Part shown: positions 1-7,825 of the stretch, in pieces
Layout: each line of letters opens with the position of its first letter
Numbering within the stretch: the stretch's first letter is position 1
NCBI GenBank assembly: GCA_023954035.1
Contig: JAMLIT010000004.1
Span: 46,899-110,898, forward strand
Direction: 5' to 3'
Length of the DNA: 64,000 nucleotides
From: Burkholderiaceae bacterium
GTDB taxonomy: Bacteria > Pseudomonadota > Gammaproteobacteria > Burkholderiales > Burkholderiaceae_C
Position numbers and translations under genes: made by a program
The notes under the pieces: generated by a model
What the model saw: the letters and a program-made list of their open reading frames with translations, nothing else
Told to the model about the DNA's origin: nothing
Databases searched by the model: none

Positions 1-636
1 GGCGTCGGCGTTGTGGCGGGTCGACTCGACCGCGGCAGGGTCGATGTCAACCGCATCAATGTCGCGCGCGCCGAACTTTGCGGCGCCAATGGCCAGGATG
101 CCGGAACCACAGCCATAGTCCAGTACGCGTGCCGGCCCCATGCCGCTGGCGTGGGCAGCAATCCAGCGCAAACACATGCGCGTGGTGGGATGCGTTCCGG
201 TCCCGAAGGCCAGTCCAGGATCCAGGCGGATCAGGTGGCTGGCCTGCTCTGGCGGCTCATGCCAGGTAGGCACAATCCAGAACGTGGGCGTGATCGGCAC
301 CGGCGCAAACTGCGACTGCGTCAGCCGCACCCAGTCCTGCTCGGGCAGCGGCGCGAGGCCCAGAACCTCGCAGTGCGAAAAAAAATCTTGCGCGCGCAGC
401 ACGTGCAGGGCCTCGTCAGCGATCTCCTGGGTGGCAAAGAGCGCCAGCACCCGGGTGCGCTGCCAGCTGCTCTGCGGCGCTGGCATGCCGGGTTCGCCAA
501 ACAAGGCCTGCTCGGCGTCGGTATGGGCATCGGCGTCCTCGACGGAGACGCTGAGCGCGTCGAGCGCCTCCAGCGCATCGCTCAGCAGCTCGACCTGCTC
601 TCGCGCGCAGGCCAGGCTCAGTTCATGCATGCTCAT
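1..636 (-). CDS. prmA: Ribosomal protein L11 methyltransferase, C-terminus cut by window edge
   Basis: PrmA uses S-adenosylmethionine to methylate ribosomal protein L11. The frame stays open from the ATG at 636 to base 1, so 212 codons are visible and the C-terminus lies outside. The family hallmark LDPGLAFGTGTHPTT is present, followed by the SAM-binding motif VLDYGCGSGILAIGA and then the acidic strand DAVDIDP. A second in-frame ATG lies at 630; I chose 636 as the first. The gene starts 16 bases after the accC stop on the same strand, so it is probably the third gene of an accB-accC-prmA operon, a usual arrangement in betaproteobacteria. The N-terminal part (about residues 1-100) is the L11-recognition domain. 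Confidence 0.93.
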   Translation of the reverse strand, partial: MSMHELSLACAREQVELLSDALEALDALSVSVEDADAHTDAEQALFGEPGMPAPQSSWQRTRVLALFATQEIADEALHVLRAQDFFSHCEVLGLAPLPEQDWVRLTQSQFAPVPITPTFWIVPTWHEPPEQASHLIRLDPGLAFGTGTHPTTRMCLRWIAAHASGMGPARVLDYGCGSGILAIGAAKFGARDIDAVDIDPAAVESTRHNADA

Positions 637-652
637 CAGGGGCCGGGCCGTG

Positions 653-2002
653 TCAGCGCTTGCGCTGCGAAAGCCACTGTTCCAGGTAATGGATGTTGGT
701 GCCGCCCGTAAGAAAGTTCGCATCCACCATCAATTCCCGATGGAGCGCCACGTTGGTGTGGATGCCTTCGATCACGGTTTCGGACAGGGCCGTGCGCATG
801 CGCGCCAAGGCCTGCTCCCGCGTATCGCCGTGCACGATGATCTTGCCAATCATCGAGTCGTAGTTGGGCGGCACGTAGTAGTTGGTGTAGACGTGGGAAT
901 CAACCCGCACGCCCGGTCCGCCCGGGGCGTGCCAGGTGGTGATTCGCCCTGGCGAAGGGATGAACTTGTAGGGGTCCTCGGCGTTGATGCGGCATTCGAT
1001 CGCATGCCCGCGAATCTGGATCTGGCGCTGGGTGAACGGCAGCTTCTCGCCGGCCGCCACCATGATCTGCGTGCGAACGATGTCCACGCCGGTAATCCAT
1101 TCGGTGACCGGGTGCTCGACCTGGACCCGGGTATTCATTTCAATGAAGTAGAACTCGCCGTTTTCGTAGAGGAACTCGAAAGTGCCTGCGCCGCGGTAGC
1201 CGATCTTCTTGCAGGCGGCCACGCAGCGCTCGCCGATCTTTTCGATCAATTTGCGGGCAATGCCGGGAGCGGGCGCCTCTTCGATGACTTTCTGGTGGCG
1301 ACGCTGCATGGAGCAGTCGCGCTCGCCCAGGTAAACGGCGTTGCGGTGCTTGTCGGCAAGCACCTGAATTTCGATATGCCGCGGGTTCTGCAAGAACTTT
1401 TCCATGTAGACGGCGGGGTTGCCGAAGGCGGTTCCCGCTTCGGCCTTGGTCATCTGCACGGCGTTGACGAGCGCGGCCTCGGTATGCACCACGCGCATGC
1501 CGCGCCCGCCGCCGCCGCCGGCCGCCTTGATGATCACCGGGTAGCCGACCGACTTGGCAATGCGGCGGATCTGCACCGGGTCGTCGGGCAGTTCGCCCTC
1601 GGAGCCCGGCACGCACGGCACGCCCGCCTTGATCATGGCCTGCTTGGCAGAGACCTTGTCCCCCATGGTGCGGATCGACTCGGGGGTAGGGCCGATGAAC
1701 TGGAAGCCACTTTTCTCCACGCGCTCGGCGAAGTCGGCGTTTTCGCTCAAGAAACCATAGCCCGGGTGGATCGCTTCGGCGTCGGTCACCTCGGCGGCCG
1801 AGATGATGGCCGGCATGTTGAGATAGGACAGCGGAGAGGGTGCCGGCCCGATGCACACCGCCTCCTCGGCCAGTTTGATGTATTTGGCGTCGCGGTCGGC
1901 CTCGGAATACACCATGACCGCCTTGACGCCCAGCTCGTGGCAGGCGCGTTGAATGCGCAGCGCGATCTCTCCCCGGTTGGCGACCAGTATCTTTTTAAAC
2001 AT
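653..2002 (-). CDS. accC: Acetyl-CoA carboxylase, biotin carboxylase subunit
   Basis: AccC carboxylates the biotin on AccB using ATP and bicarbonate, the first half of the acetyl-CoA carboxylase reaction that commits carbon to fatty-acid synthesis. The protein has 449 residues, the same as the E. coli enzyme. The ATP-grasp glycine-rich loop [10 protein letters not shown] is at about 161-170, and the catalytic and metal-binding motif [11 protein letters not shown] puts E288, N290 and R292 at the expected positions. The N-terminus [12 protein letters not shown] is typical. It follows accB with a gap of 92 bases on the same strand and precedes prmA. An AAGG stretch lies a few bases before the ATG. 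Confidence 0.97.
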   Translation of the reverse strand: MFKKILVANRGEIALRIQRACHELGVKAVMVYSEADRDAKYIKLAEEAVCIGPAPSPLSYLNMPAIISAAEVTDAEAIHPGYGFLSENADFAERVEKSGFQFIGPTPESIRTMGDKVSAKQAMIKAGVPCVPGSEGELPDDPVQIRRIAKSVGYPVIIKAAGGGGGRGMRVVHTEAALVNAVQMTKAEAGTAFGNPAVYMEKFLQNPRHIEIQVLADKHRNAVYLGERDCSMQRRHQKVIEEAPAPGIARKLIEKIGERCVAACKKIGYRGAGTFEFLYENGEFYFIEMNTRVQVEHPVTEWITGVDIVRTQIMVAAGEKLPFTQRQIQIRGHAIECRINAEDPYKFIPSPGRITTWHAPGGPGVRVDSHVYTNYYVPPNYDSMIGKIIVHGDTREQALARMRTALSETVIEGIHTNVALHRELMVDANFLTGGTNIHYLEQWLSQRKR

Positions 2003-2094
2003 ACGCTGCCTTGGGCCGCATGTTTGCGACCGGATTTTTCTTAGTCATGCACTGCCTCCCGGCGCGCAGCCCCTGCGTTCGTGCACATGGGCGC

Positions 2095-2547
2095 CTACTC
2101 GATGACGAAGAGCGGTTGGCCATATTCAACGGCCTGGCCGTTCTCGCCAAGAATGCGGGTGACCGTGCCAGACTTGTCGGCCTCGATCTCGTTGAGAATC
2201 TTCATGGCCTCGATGATGCAGATGGTGTCGCCTTCCTTCACCACGCTGCCGATCTCGACGAAGGCCTTGGCACCTGGGCTGGAAGCGCGGTAGAAGGTGC
2301 CCACCATGGGCGATTTGACCGTATGGCCTGCGGGCTCGGCCGCCACAGGCGCTGGAGCGGGCAGCCCGGGTACGGGCGCCGCAGCCTGCGCGGCCGGCGC
2401 AGGCGCCGCAGCCGGGACCACCTGCTGAACGACGGTGCTGCCACTTTTGACGATGCGCACCTTGCCCTCGGCCTCGGTGATCTCCAGTTCGGAGACATTG
2501 GATTCGGAGACGAGGTCGATCAGGGTTTTGAGTTTTCGAAGATCCAT
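2095..2547 (-). CDS. accB: Acetyl-CoA carboxylase, biotin carboxyl carrier protein
   Basis: AccB carries the biotin that shuttles carboxylate between biotin carboxylase and the carboxyltransferase. It has 150 residues: an N-terminal helical segment ([13 protein letters not shown]), an Ala/Pro-rich flexible linker at about 41-75, and a C-terminal biotinyl domain. The biotinylation motif EAMKI places the modified lysine at residue 116, 35 residues from the C-terminus as is usual. A GGGAG ribosome-binding site lies 6 bases before the ATG. It is the first gene of the accB-accC-prmA group; the AT-richer stretch at about 2575-2650 probably contains its promoter, but I could not fix -10/-35 boxes. 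Confidence 0.97.
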   Translation of the reverse strand: MDLRKLKTLIDLVSESNVSELEITEAEGKVRIVKSGSTVVQQVVPAAAPAPAAQAAAPVPGLPAPAPVAAEPAGHTVKSPMVGTFYRASSPGAKAFVEIGSVVKEGDTICIIEAMKILNEIEADKSGTVTRILGENGQAVEYGQPLFVIE

Positions 2548-2667
2548 GGAAGCTCCCGCTGGGGATTCAGAACAGGGCGCGAATTTACTCTAAATTCGAT
2601 CTTGTTCGTGCATTTGGCGTGTTTCTCGCCCAATTTCGTAAAAATCTTCTGACGGAAATCGCATGCC

Positions 2668-3231
2668 TCAGCCCGGCTTGGCGACCCAATCCCGCAAGTC
2701 CTCGGGCTTGATCTGGCCCATTTTACGATGCACGACGCGGCCATCCGCCGAAAACACAACGGTGAACGGCAGGCCGCCCGCCAGGTTGCCCAGAGAACGG
2801 GAGAGGTCCGTCCCCTTCAAGCCGGCCATGCCGATCGGAAAGTCGACGGGGCTGCGCTCGAGGAACCTGCGCACCGCCGGCGTCTGGTCCACGGCCAGTC
2901 CCAGCACCTGCCAGCCGCGCGCGCGCTGCTCGGCGAAGAAAGCGTTGAGGAGCGGCAATTCGGCAATGCATGGCGGGCACCAGGTGGCCCAGAAGTTCAG
3001 CAGCAGCGGCTGGCCCCGGAAATCTGCTGCCGCCAAGACTTCGCCTGCGGGCGTCTCGAAGGCCAGGTCAAAAAAAACGCCACCGCCTTGGTGGGCTGCC
3101 TCCGCGGCATGGGGCTGCAGGCGCCACCAGGCCCACGCAGCGCCCATGGCCGCTGCAGTGGCCGCCACACCGCCGTAGAGAACGCGGCGTCGGCTGGGCC
3201 GGGGAGCGCCCGGCAAGGAAGAAGGGGTCAC
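2668..3231 (-). CDS. TlpA/ResA-like periplasmic thioredoxin
   Basis: This is a 187-residue membrane-anchored or exported thiol-disulfide oxidoreductase. The N-terminus carries SRRRVLYGG followed by a hydrophobic stretch at about 18-36, which could be a twin-arginine (Tat) type signal or an anchor. The redox site is WATWCPPC, with the cysteines at 85 and 88, followed by the typical family text (LLNFWATWCPPCIAELP). TlpA and ResA proteins reduce periplasmic disulfides, for example in cytochrome c maturation, or act in redox control; the client here is unknown. The start overlaps the stop of the upstream 201-residue gene by 4 bases (ATGA), so the two are translationally coupled. Confidence 0.85.
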   Translation of the reverse strand: MTPSSLPGAPRPSRRRVLYGGVAATAAAMGAAWAWWRLQPHAAEAAHQGGGVFFDLAFETPAGEVLAAADFRGQPLLLNFWATWCPPCIAELPLLNAFFAEQRARGWQVLGLAVDQTPAVRRFLERSPVDFPIGMAGLKGTDLSRSLGNLAGGLPFTVVFSADGRVVHRKMGQIKPEDLRDWVAKPG

Positions 3232-3833
3232 GGCAGGGATTCCAGCAAGAGTTGGCGCACGGCTGCGATGCCGCCGCGCGGCGCACGTCCATCGCTGCCG
3301 CCGCGCAGCGCGCCGCGCAGGTCGTCAAGATCGTAAATGATCAGGTGCAGGCCCACGCGCTCGCCCCCGGCAATGCCGGGCAAAGCGATGCCCAGGGCCT
3401 CGACGGGGCGCCCGTGCAAGCCCTTCACCGTGGTCGGGGTATAGCCCACCCCCTGCTCAATGAGCGCAATTTCTGCGGACTTGGGGTCGTCGCAGAACAA
3501 TTGAAGGTAGATGTCGGAATGGCGCGTGGCCGTGCCCTGCCAGACGGCGCCGCCCAAATGCGGCCGGAACTGCGCCAGGCGCTCCATCCAGTGCAGCGCC
3601 AGCGCGCGCAGGGCGCGCAGTTCTTCGGGCTGCGTGTCGGCACAGAACAGGGCAATGTGCTCGCGGATGGCTTCGTCCAGCAAAGCCTTGTCGGGCAGCG
3701 GGGTGCGCGCGGGGGCGCCCAGCAACTCCAGCGCGCGGCGCTTGGCACGGCCCAGTTCGAGGCCATCTTCGACCACAAGACGCGCGGCGGTGCGGGCGAT
3801 CTCCAGCGCAAGAGACGATTCGGCGATTGGCAT
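3228..3833 (-). CDS. Uncharacterised 201-residue protein, coupled to the TlpA-like gene
   Basis: I do not recognise a family with confidence. The protein is soluble, with no signal peptide or membrane segment, helical in the first half (MPIAESSLALEIARTAARLV) and with a conserved-looking core GTATRHSDIYLQLFCDDPKSAE at about 102-123 and GLHGRPVEALGIALPG near 142-157. Codon use matches its neighbours and the frame is intact, so it is a real gene. It is transcribed away from mpl and overlaps the TlpA-like gene by 4 bases. Similar genes beside mpl in relatives may carry a Mur-ligase name by proximity only, since no Mur ligase or ATP-binding motif is visible. Confidence 0.7.
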   Translation of the reverse strand: MPIAESSLALEIARTAARLVVEDGLELGRAKRRALELLGAPARTPLPDKALLDEAIREHIALFCADTQPEELRALRALALHWMERLAQFRPHLGGAVWQGTATRHSDIYLQLFCDDPKSAEIALIEQGVGYTPTTVKGLHGRPVEALGIALPGIAGGERVGLHLIIYDLDDLRGALRGGSDGRAPRGGIAAVRQLLLESLP

Positions 3834-3930
3834 GGCGCCATTGTCGCCCGCTGCGCAGACCGCACGCAGGGGGCGGTCTTAGGGCTGCCGAGAAGCGCGC
3901 TCGCCATGGCTCTATGGTCGCCAAAAGACT

Positions 3931-3993
3931 ACTAAAACAATAGCTTGAAACGCTCTATGCATAAGCGCTAGGGGCCATATTTGCTCAAAATTT
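3931..3993 (-). repeat. Palindromic dispersed element, copy 1 (intergenic, upstream of mpl)
   Basis: This AT-richer insert reads, on the minus strand, CCCCTAGCGCTTATGCAT, then AGAGCGTTTCAAGCTATTG. It matches the repeat family described in the findings: a left arm around AGCGCTTAT, a degenerate right arm, and a terminal AGCTATTGTTTTAG. It sits between the start of the 201-residue gene (3833) and mpl (4033), so it occupies the likely promoter region of both. Confidence 0.7.
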
Positions 3994-4032
3994 CTGCGCC
4001 GTGCGGTGGCGCAAGCCACTAAGATGGCGCCC

Positions 4033-5457
4033 ATGCACATTCACATTCTCGGCATCTGCGGCAGCTTCATGGGGGGGCTGGCTGCGCTGGCACGCGAGGC
4101 CGGCCACCGCGTCACCGGCTGCGACGCCGGGGTGTATCCGCCCATGAGCGAGCAATTGCGCGCCCTAGGCATCGATCTGGTCGAAGGCTTTGGCACCGAC
4201 CAGATGGCGCTGGCGCCCGATGTGTTCGTTGTGGGCAATGTGGTCAGCCGCGCCCGCTTGCCCGACGGCAGCGCCAAATTTCCACTGATGGAGGCAATTC
4301 TCGACGCCGGCGCCCGCTACACCAGCGGCCCCCAGTGGCTCAGCGAGCACATTCTGGCGGGTCGCCACGTGCTGGCCGTCGCGGGGACGCACGGCAAGAC
4401 GACGACCACATCGATGCTGGCGTGGATTTTGGAGTGCAGCGGCCTGGCCCCGGGTTTTCTGGTGGGGGGCGTTCCGCTCAATTTCGGCGTTTCCGCGCGC
4501 CTGGGCGCAATCGAGCGGCCGGGGCCGCAGCCCGGCGCACCCCTGTTCGTCATCGAGGCCGACGAGTACGACACGGCCTTCTTCGACAAGCGCAGCAAGT
4601 TCTTGCATTACCGGCCGCGCACCGCCGTGCTCAACAACCTGGAGTTCGATCACGCCGACATTTTTGACGATCTGGCCTCCATCGAGCGCCAATTCCACCA
4701 CTTGTTGCGCACTGTGCCGGCGGCAGGCTGTGTGGTGGTCAATGGCCTGGAAGAGAGTTTGGCGCGGGTGCTGCACGCGGGCTGCTGGAGCCCTGTCCGC
4801 AGTTTCGGCAGTGCTGCCAGCGACTGGAGCGCAAGCGGCGAACCTGGCGCCTTCGACGTCTTGCTGCGCGGCAAGCGGGTCGCGCGGGTGGAGTGGGCGC
4901 TGACGGGCACGCACAACCAGCTCAACGCTCTGGCAGCCATTGCCGCAGCGGCGCATGTCGGCGTCGAGCCGGGGGCGGCGTCGCAGGCGCTGCGGACCTT
5001 TCAGAGCGTGCGCCGGCGCATGGAACTGCGCGGGACCGTGCGTGGCATCGCGGTCTACGACGATTTTGCCCACCACCCGACGGCCATCCGCACAACCCTG
5101 GACGGTCTGCGACGCAGCCTGGGTGACAGAGGGCGCATCCTGGCGGCCTTCGAGCCGCGCAGCAACACGATGAAGCTGGGCACCATGAAGTCGCAGTTGC
5201 CCTGGGCGCTGGAGAGCGCCGACCTGGCGTTTTGCCATACCGCCGGGCTGGACTGGGATGCCGGCGCCGCGCTCGCCGCCATGGGCACAGGCCCGCATGG
5301 GCGCGCCCACACCGCCGCGACGCTCGATCAACTGGTGCAACAAATCGCCCAGACGGCTCAGCCCGGCGACCACGTCGTATGCATGAGCAACGGGGCCTTC
5401 GGCAACGTGCATGCGCGCCTGCTGGCGGCACTGGCGCAACCAGGCACTATGAATTAA
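4033..5457 (+). CDS. mpl: UDP-N-acetylmuramate:L-Ala-gamma-D-Glu-meso-DAP ligase
   Basis: Mpl ligates recycled murein tripeptide to UDP-N-acetylmuramate and so feeds peptidoglycan recycling in the cytoplasm. From the chosen start the protein has 474 residues, close to the E. coli length. The N-terminus MHIHILGICGSFMGG is the Mpl signature, the ATP loop GTHGKTTTT is at about 118-126, and VIEADEYDTAFFDKRSKF and HHPTAIRTTLDGLR are typical of Mpl. In-frame ATGs also occur at 4006 and 4024; 4033 is chosen because it gives the family N-terminus, though no good ribosome-binding site precedes any of them. The last two residues and the stop codon lie in a copy of the dispersed palindromic element. Confidence 0.94.
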   Translation: MHIHILGICGSFMGGLAALAREAGHRVTGCDAGVYPPMSEQLRALGIDLVEGFGTDQMALAPDVFVVGNVVSRARLPDGSAKFPLMEAILDAGARYTSGPQWLSEHILAGRHVLAVAGTHGKTTTTSMLAWILECSGLAPGFLVGGVPLNFGVSARLGAIERPGPQPGAPLFVIEADEYDTAFFDKRSKFLHYRPRTAVLNNLEFDHADIFDDLASIERQFHHLLRTVPAAGCVVVNGLEESLARVLHAGCWSPVRSFGSAASDWSASGEPGAFDVLLRGKRVARVEWALTGTHNQLNALAAIAAAAHVGVEPGAASQALRTFQSVRRRMELRGTVRGIAVYDDFAHHPTAIRTTLDGLRRSLGDRGRILAAFEPRSNTMKLGTMKSQLPWALESADLAFCHTAGLDWDAGAALAAMGTGPHGRAHTAATLDQLVQQIAQTAQPGDHVVCMSNGAFGNVHARLLAALAQPGTMN

Positions 5458-5502
5458 ATAGCTGCTCGCGCTTGTTTAGCAAGCGCTGGAGGGGAAAATG
5501 GC
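5449..5502 (-). repeat. Palindromic dispersed element, copy 2 (overlaps mpl stop)
   Basis: On the minus strand the segment reads CCCTCCAGCGCTTGCTAAA, then CAAGCGCGAGCAGCTATTTAA. The two arms CAGCGCTTG and CAAGCGC face each other around a short loop. The mpl stop codon (5455-5457) is in the left end on the + strand, so the element replaced the original end of mpl. The hairpin could also serve as the transcript end. Confidence 0.75.
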
Positions 5503-5522
5503 TCGCGCAGTGTTTCCGCGCA

Positions 5523-5834
5523 CTAGTAACTGATCGACATGGACTCCAGGTCGATGCGCACCACGGGTTTGGCCAGGGCTCCGTTCGTCGCGCGGGCAAA
5601 CTTCTGAAACCAGTCCGGGTCGGCGAGCAATGCGGGGCCGGCTGCGCGCGCGACGGTCAGCACCTTGTCGGCCAGAAGCACCTTGCCGCTGGCGCGCAGA
5701 GGCTCGCATTCGAGGCGGGTGAATTCGTCGTCCAGCCAGCGGCGCGCGGCCTCCGACGGCATGGGCGCGTGACCTTCAAGGTCGAAACGGAATTCCTGGT
5801 TGCGGTCGACGGTAACCGACACTTCGCTGTGCAT
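5523..5834 (-). CDS. Conserved small hypothetical protein
   Basis: A 103-residue soluble protein beginning MHSEVSVTVDRNQEFRFDLE. I do not recognise a domain. It contains charged, mixed alpha/beta-looking text with no signal peptide, no cysteine and a Trp-rich middle (ARRWLDDEF, DPDWFQKFARA). It lies 60 bases downstream of aroG on the same strand and so may be cotranscribed with it; whether it has any role in aromatic synthesis cannot be judged. An AAAGGCTCGCC-type purine run lies just before the ATG. Confidence 0.65.
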   Translation of the reverse strand: MHSEVSVTVDRNQEFRFDLEGHAPMPSEAARRWLDDEFTRLECEPLRASGKVLLADKVLTVARAAGPALLADPDWFQKFARATNGALAKPVVRIDLESMSISY

Positions 5835-5894
5835 GGCGAGCCTTTCTTATGGAAAACGAAAGCGCCGGGCGCGGGCCCGGCCCCATGCACAAGC

Positions 5895-7022
5895 TTACAC
5901 CGCCGCCTTGCGGCGCTCAGCGACGGCCGCCGAGAGTTCTCCGAGCGTGGCGAGGGAGTCCTCCCAGCCCAGGCAGGCGTCGGTGATGCTTTGCCCGTAG
6001 GTGAGCGCGGCGGGCTGGTCCTTGCCGGGCGTGAACTTCTGGGCGCCCGCGACCAGATGGCTTTCGATCATCAGCCCGAACACGCAGCGCGAGCCGCCTG
6101 CCACCTGCGCGGCAATCTCCCGCGCCACGTCTTGCTGGCGTTCGTGCTGCTTGCTGCTGTTGGCGTGGCTGCAGTCGACCATCAGGGTGGCGGGGAGCTT
6201 GGCCGCCTGCAGGTCCTTGCACGCCGCGGCTACGCTGGCCGCGTCGTAGTTGGGCGCTTTGCCGCCGCGCAGAATCACGTGGCAGTCCTTGTTGCCCTTG
6301 GTATCGACAATCGCCACTTGGCCGTTCTTGTGCACCGACAAGAAGTGGTGGCCGCGGCTGGCCGACTGGATCGCGTCGGTGGCGATGCGGATGTTGCCGT
6401 CGGTGCCGTTCTTGAAGCCGATGGGCGCCGAGAGACCGGAGGCCAGCTCGCGGTGCACCTGGCTTTCGGTGGTGCGCGCGCCGATGGCGCCCCAGCTGAT
6501 CAGATCGCCGATGTACTGGGGCGAGATCACGTCGAGGAACTCGCTGCCCGCCGGCACGCCCAGGCGGTTGATGTCGATCAGCAGCTGGCGCGCGATGCGC
6601 AGGCCCTCGTCAATGCGGTAGCTCTCGTCCAGGTAGGGGTCGTTGATGAGTCCTTTCCAGCCCACCGTGGTGCGCGGTTTTTCAAAATACACCCGCATCA
6701 CGATTTCCAGCGTGTCCTTGTACTGCTCGCGCGCCGCCTGCAGCTTGCGGGCATAGTCCAGCGCCGCTTCCGGGTTGTGGATCGAACAGGGCCCAATGAC
6801 CACCAGCAGGCGATCGTCCTTGCCGGCCATGATGTCGTGGATGCTGCGCCGGGTGCGTTTGATCAGGCTCTCGGCCCTGGTCCCGCGAATCGGGAAAAAG
6901 CGGATCAGATGCTCTGGAGGTGGCAACACGGTGATTTCCTTGATGCGTTCGTCGTCGGTATCGCTGGTTTTCTCGACGCTTCGGTACCAGGCATCGCTGG
7001 ACGGATGTGCTGCTGCAGTCAT
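5895..7022 (-). CDS. aroG: 3-deoxy-7-phosphoheptulonate (DAHP) synthase, class I
   Basis: This enzyme condenses phosphoenolpyruvate and erythrose 4-phosphate to DAHP, the entry step of the shikimate pathway for Phe, Tyr and Trp. The 375-residue product shows the class I (AroFGH) signatures IGPCSIHNPEAALDYA, EKPRTTVGWKGLINDP, SQYIGDLISWGAIGARTTES-type text, GFKNGTDG and DCSHANSSK (metal and substrate binding). I chose the ATG at 7022 because the family N-terminus starts there; the frame stays open upstream only through the leader region. The mRNA begins with a leader peptide and terminator (7062-7191) that predict attenuation. Residues for Phe- or Tyr-type feedback were not assigned. Confidence 0.95.
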   Translation of the reverse strand: MTAAAHPSSDAWYRSVEKTSDTDDERIKEITVLPPPEHLIRFFPIRGTRAESLIKRTRRSIHDIMAGKDDRLLVVIGPCSIHNPEAALDYARKLQAAREQYKDTLEIVMRVYFEKPRTTVGWKGLINDPYLDESYRIDEGLRIARQLLIDINRLGVPAGSEFLDVISPQYIGDLISWGAIGARTTESQVHRELASGLSAPIGFKNGTDGNIRIATDAIQSASRGHHFLSVHKNGQVAIVDTKGNKDCHVILRGGKAPNYDAASVAAACKDLQAAKLPATLMVDCSHANSSKQHERQQDVAREIAAQVAGGSRCVFGLMIESHLVAGAQKFTPGKDQPAALTYGQSITDACLGWEDSLATLGELSAAVAERRKAAV

Positions 7023-7061
7023 GGATCTCTTTCGAAAGATGGAAAAAAAAGGAGGGCTGAA

Positions 7062-7098
7062 CAACAAAAAACCGCCGGGCTCTGCAGCGTCGGCGGTT
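7062..7098 (-). terminator. Attenuator terminator hairpin in the aroG leader
   Basis: In the transcript the arms AACCGCCG (7098-7091) and CGGCGGTT (7077-7070) pair perfectly over 8 bases around a 13-base loop, and a run of T follows directly (TTTTGTTG). It lies between the leader-peptide stop (7135) and the aroG start (7022). The CCGCC of the first arm (7096-7092) can instead pair with GGCGG in the last codons of the leader peptide (7143-7139), which gives a ready-made antiterminator. Confidence 0.8.
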
Positions 7099-7134
7099 GG
7101 GTGGGAAGTGTTCAGGTGCTTGCGCGCTTGCCTC

Positions 7135-7191
7135 TCATCCGCCAGGGACCGAGAACCAAAACCAAAAGTAGAAAGCGCTGCGCAATTGCAT
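7135..7191 (-). CDS. Aromatic leader peptide of aroG (attenuation)
   Basis: An 18-codon frame reads MQLRSAFYFWFWFSVPGG and then TGA. Residues 7-13 are seven consecutive aromatic amino acids (FYFWFWF), far beyond chance, so the peptide would sense charged Phe, Tyr and Trp tRNA together. It is followed by the terminator at 7062-7098. A ribosome stalled on the aromatic codons would leave the GGCGG at 7143-7139 free to pair with CCGCC and open the terminator; a ribosome reaching the stop would cover it and let the terminator form. No Shine-Dalgarno is seen; a possible -10 (GATACA, about 7204-7199) is so close that the transcript may start near the AUG. Confidence 0.85.
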   Translation of the reverse strand: MQLRSAFYFWFWFSVPGG

Positions 7192-7232
7192 GAGCGCGAA
7201 TGTATCACAGCGCGGGAGCACGACTTGCCCGC

Positions 7233-7784
7233 TCACTGTCCTCGTTTGCGCAACCAGGCCCAAGCGCGCTGCCAGGCGCTGGCCGGCGGTGGGCGCGCGG
7301 CGGGCTCGCTATGCAAGTTATCGCCCTGCTCGTACATGTCGATCAGCAGCAAGCCCTCTCCCAGGGTGCGCCAGGCCAGCAGTTCGACGCGATCGAAGGC
7401 CGGCCCCTCGCGCGGGCTGCGCTGCGCCAGCGCATGGTGCCAGGCCTCGACCGCCTGGCGCAGGCTGCGCAGCGCCAGCTGGTAGGCCCCCATCTCGTAG
7501 AGCGCGTGCCAGGCCGATCCCATGCCGGTGACGAAGAGCTGGTGTTCGCGCACGCACTGCACCAGGCTGGCCGCCTGGCGCGTGATTTCGGGGGTATCGG
7601 GCATGGCCGGCGCCGCGGGCGCGGCGCGGCGCGTGGCAATCGCCTCATCGATTTGCTGGGCCAGCGCGCCAATGCTGTCGCGCAGCTGGCGCGACTCTTC
7701 GTCGGCGACGCCCGAGCGCAAGAAGCGGCTGACGTCGCCAAACGACTGGACGGTGAGCTGCGAGCGGGAGCGCGATGCGACCAT
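7233..7784 (-). CDS. Uncharacterised 183-residue helical protein
   Basis: I do not recognise the family. The product is soluble, predicted largely alpha-helical, with an Ala/Pro linker (TRRAAPAAPAMPDTPE) at about 51-66 dividing an N-terminal segment from a helical core (about 70-150) containing MGSAWHALYEMGAYQLALRS and ending in a basic Trp-rich tail (AWQRAWAWLRKRG). It lies between tldD (41 bases upstream) and the aroG leader on the same strand, so tldD and this gene may form one transcript that ends before the aroG promoter. Confidence 0.65.
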   Translation of the reverse strand: MVASRSRSQLTVQSFGDVSRFLRSGVADEESRQLRDSIGALAQQIDEAIATRRAAPAAPAMPDTPEITRQAASLVQCVREHQLFVTGMGSAWHALYEMGAYQLALRSLRQAVEAWHHALAQRSPREGPAFDRVELLAWRTLGEGLLLIDMYEQGDNLHSEPAARPPPASAWQRAWAWLRKRGQ

Positions 7785-7825
7785 GGCCGCATTGTGCGCG
7801 AGGCGGCTGCGGCGCGGACCTTTGT

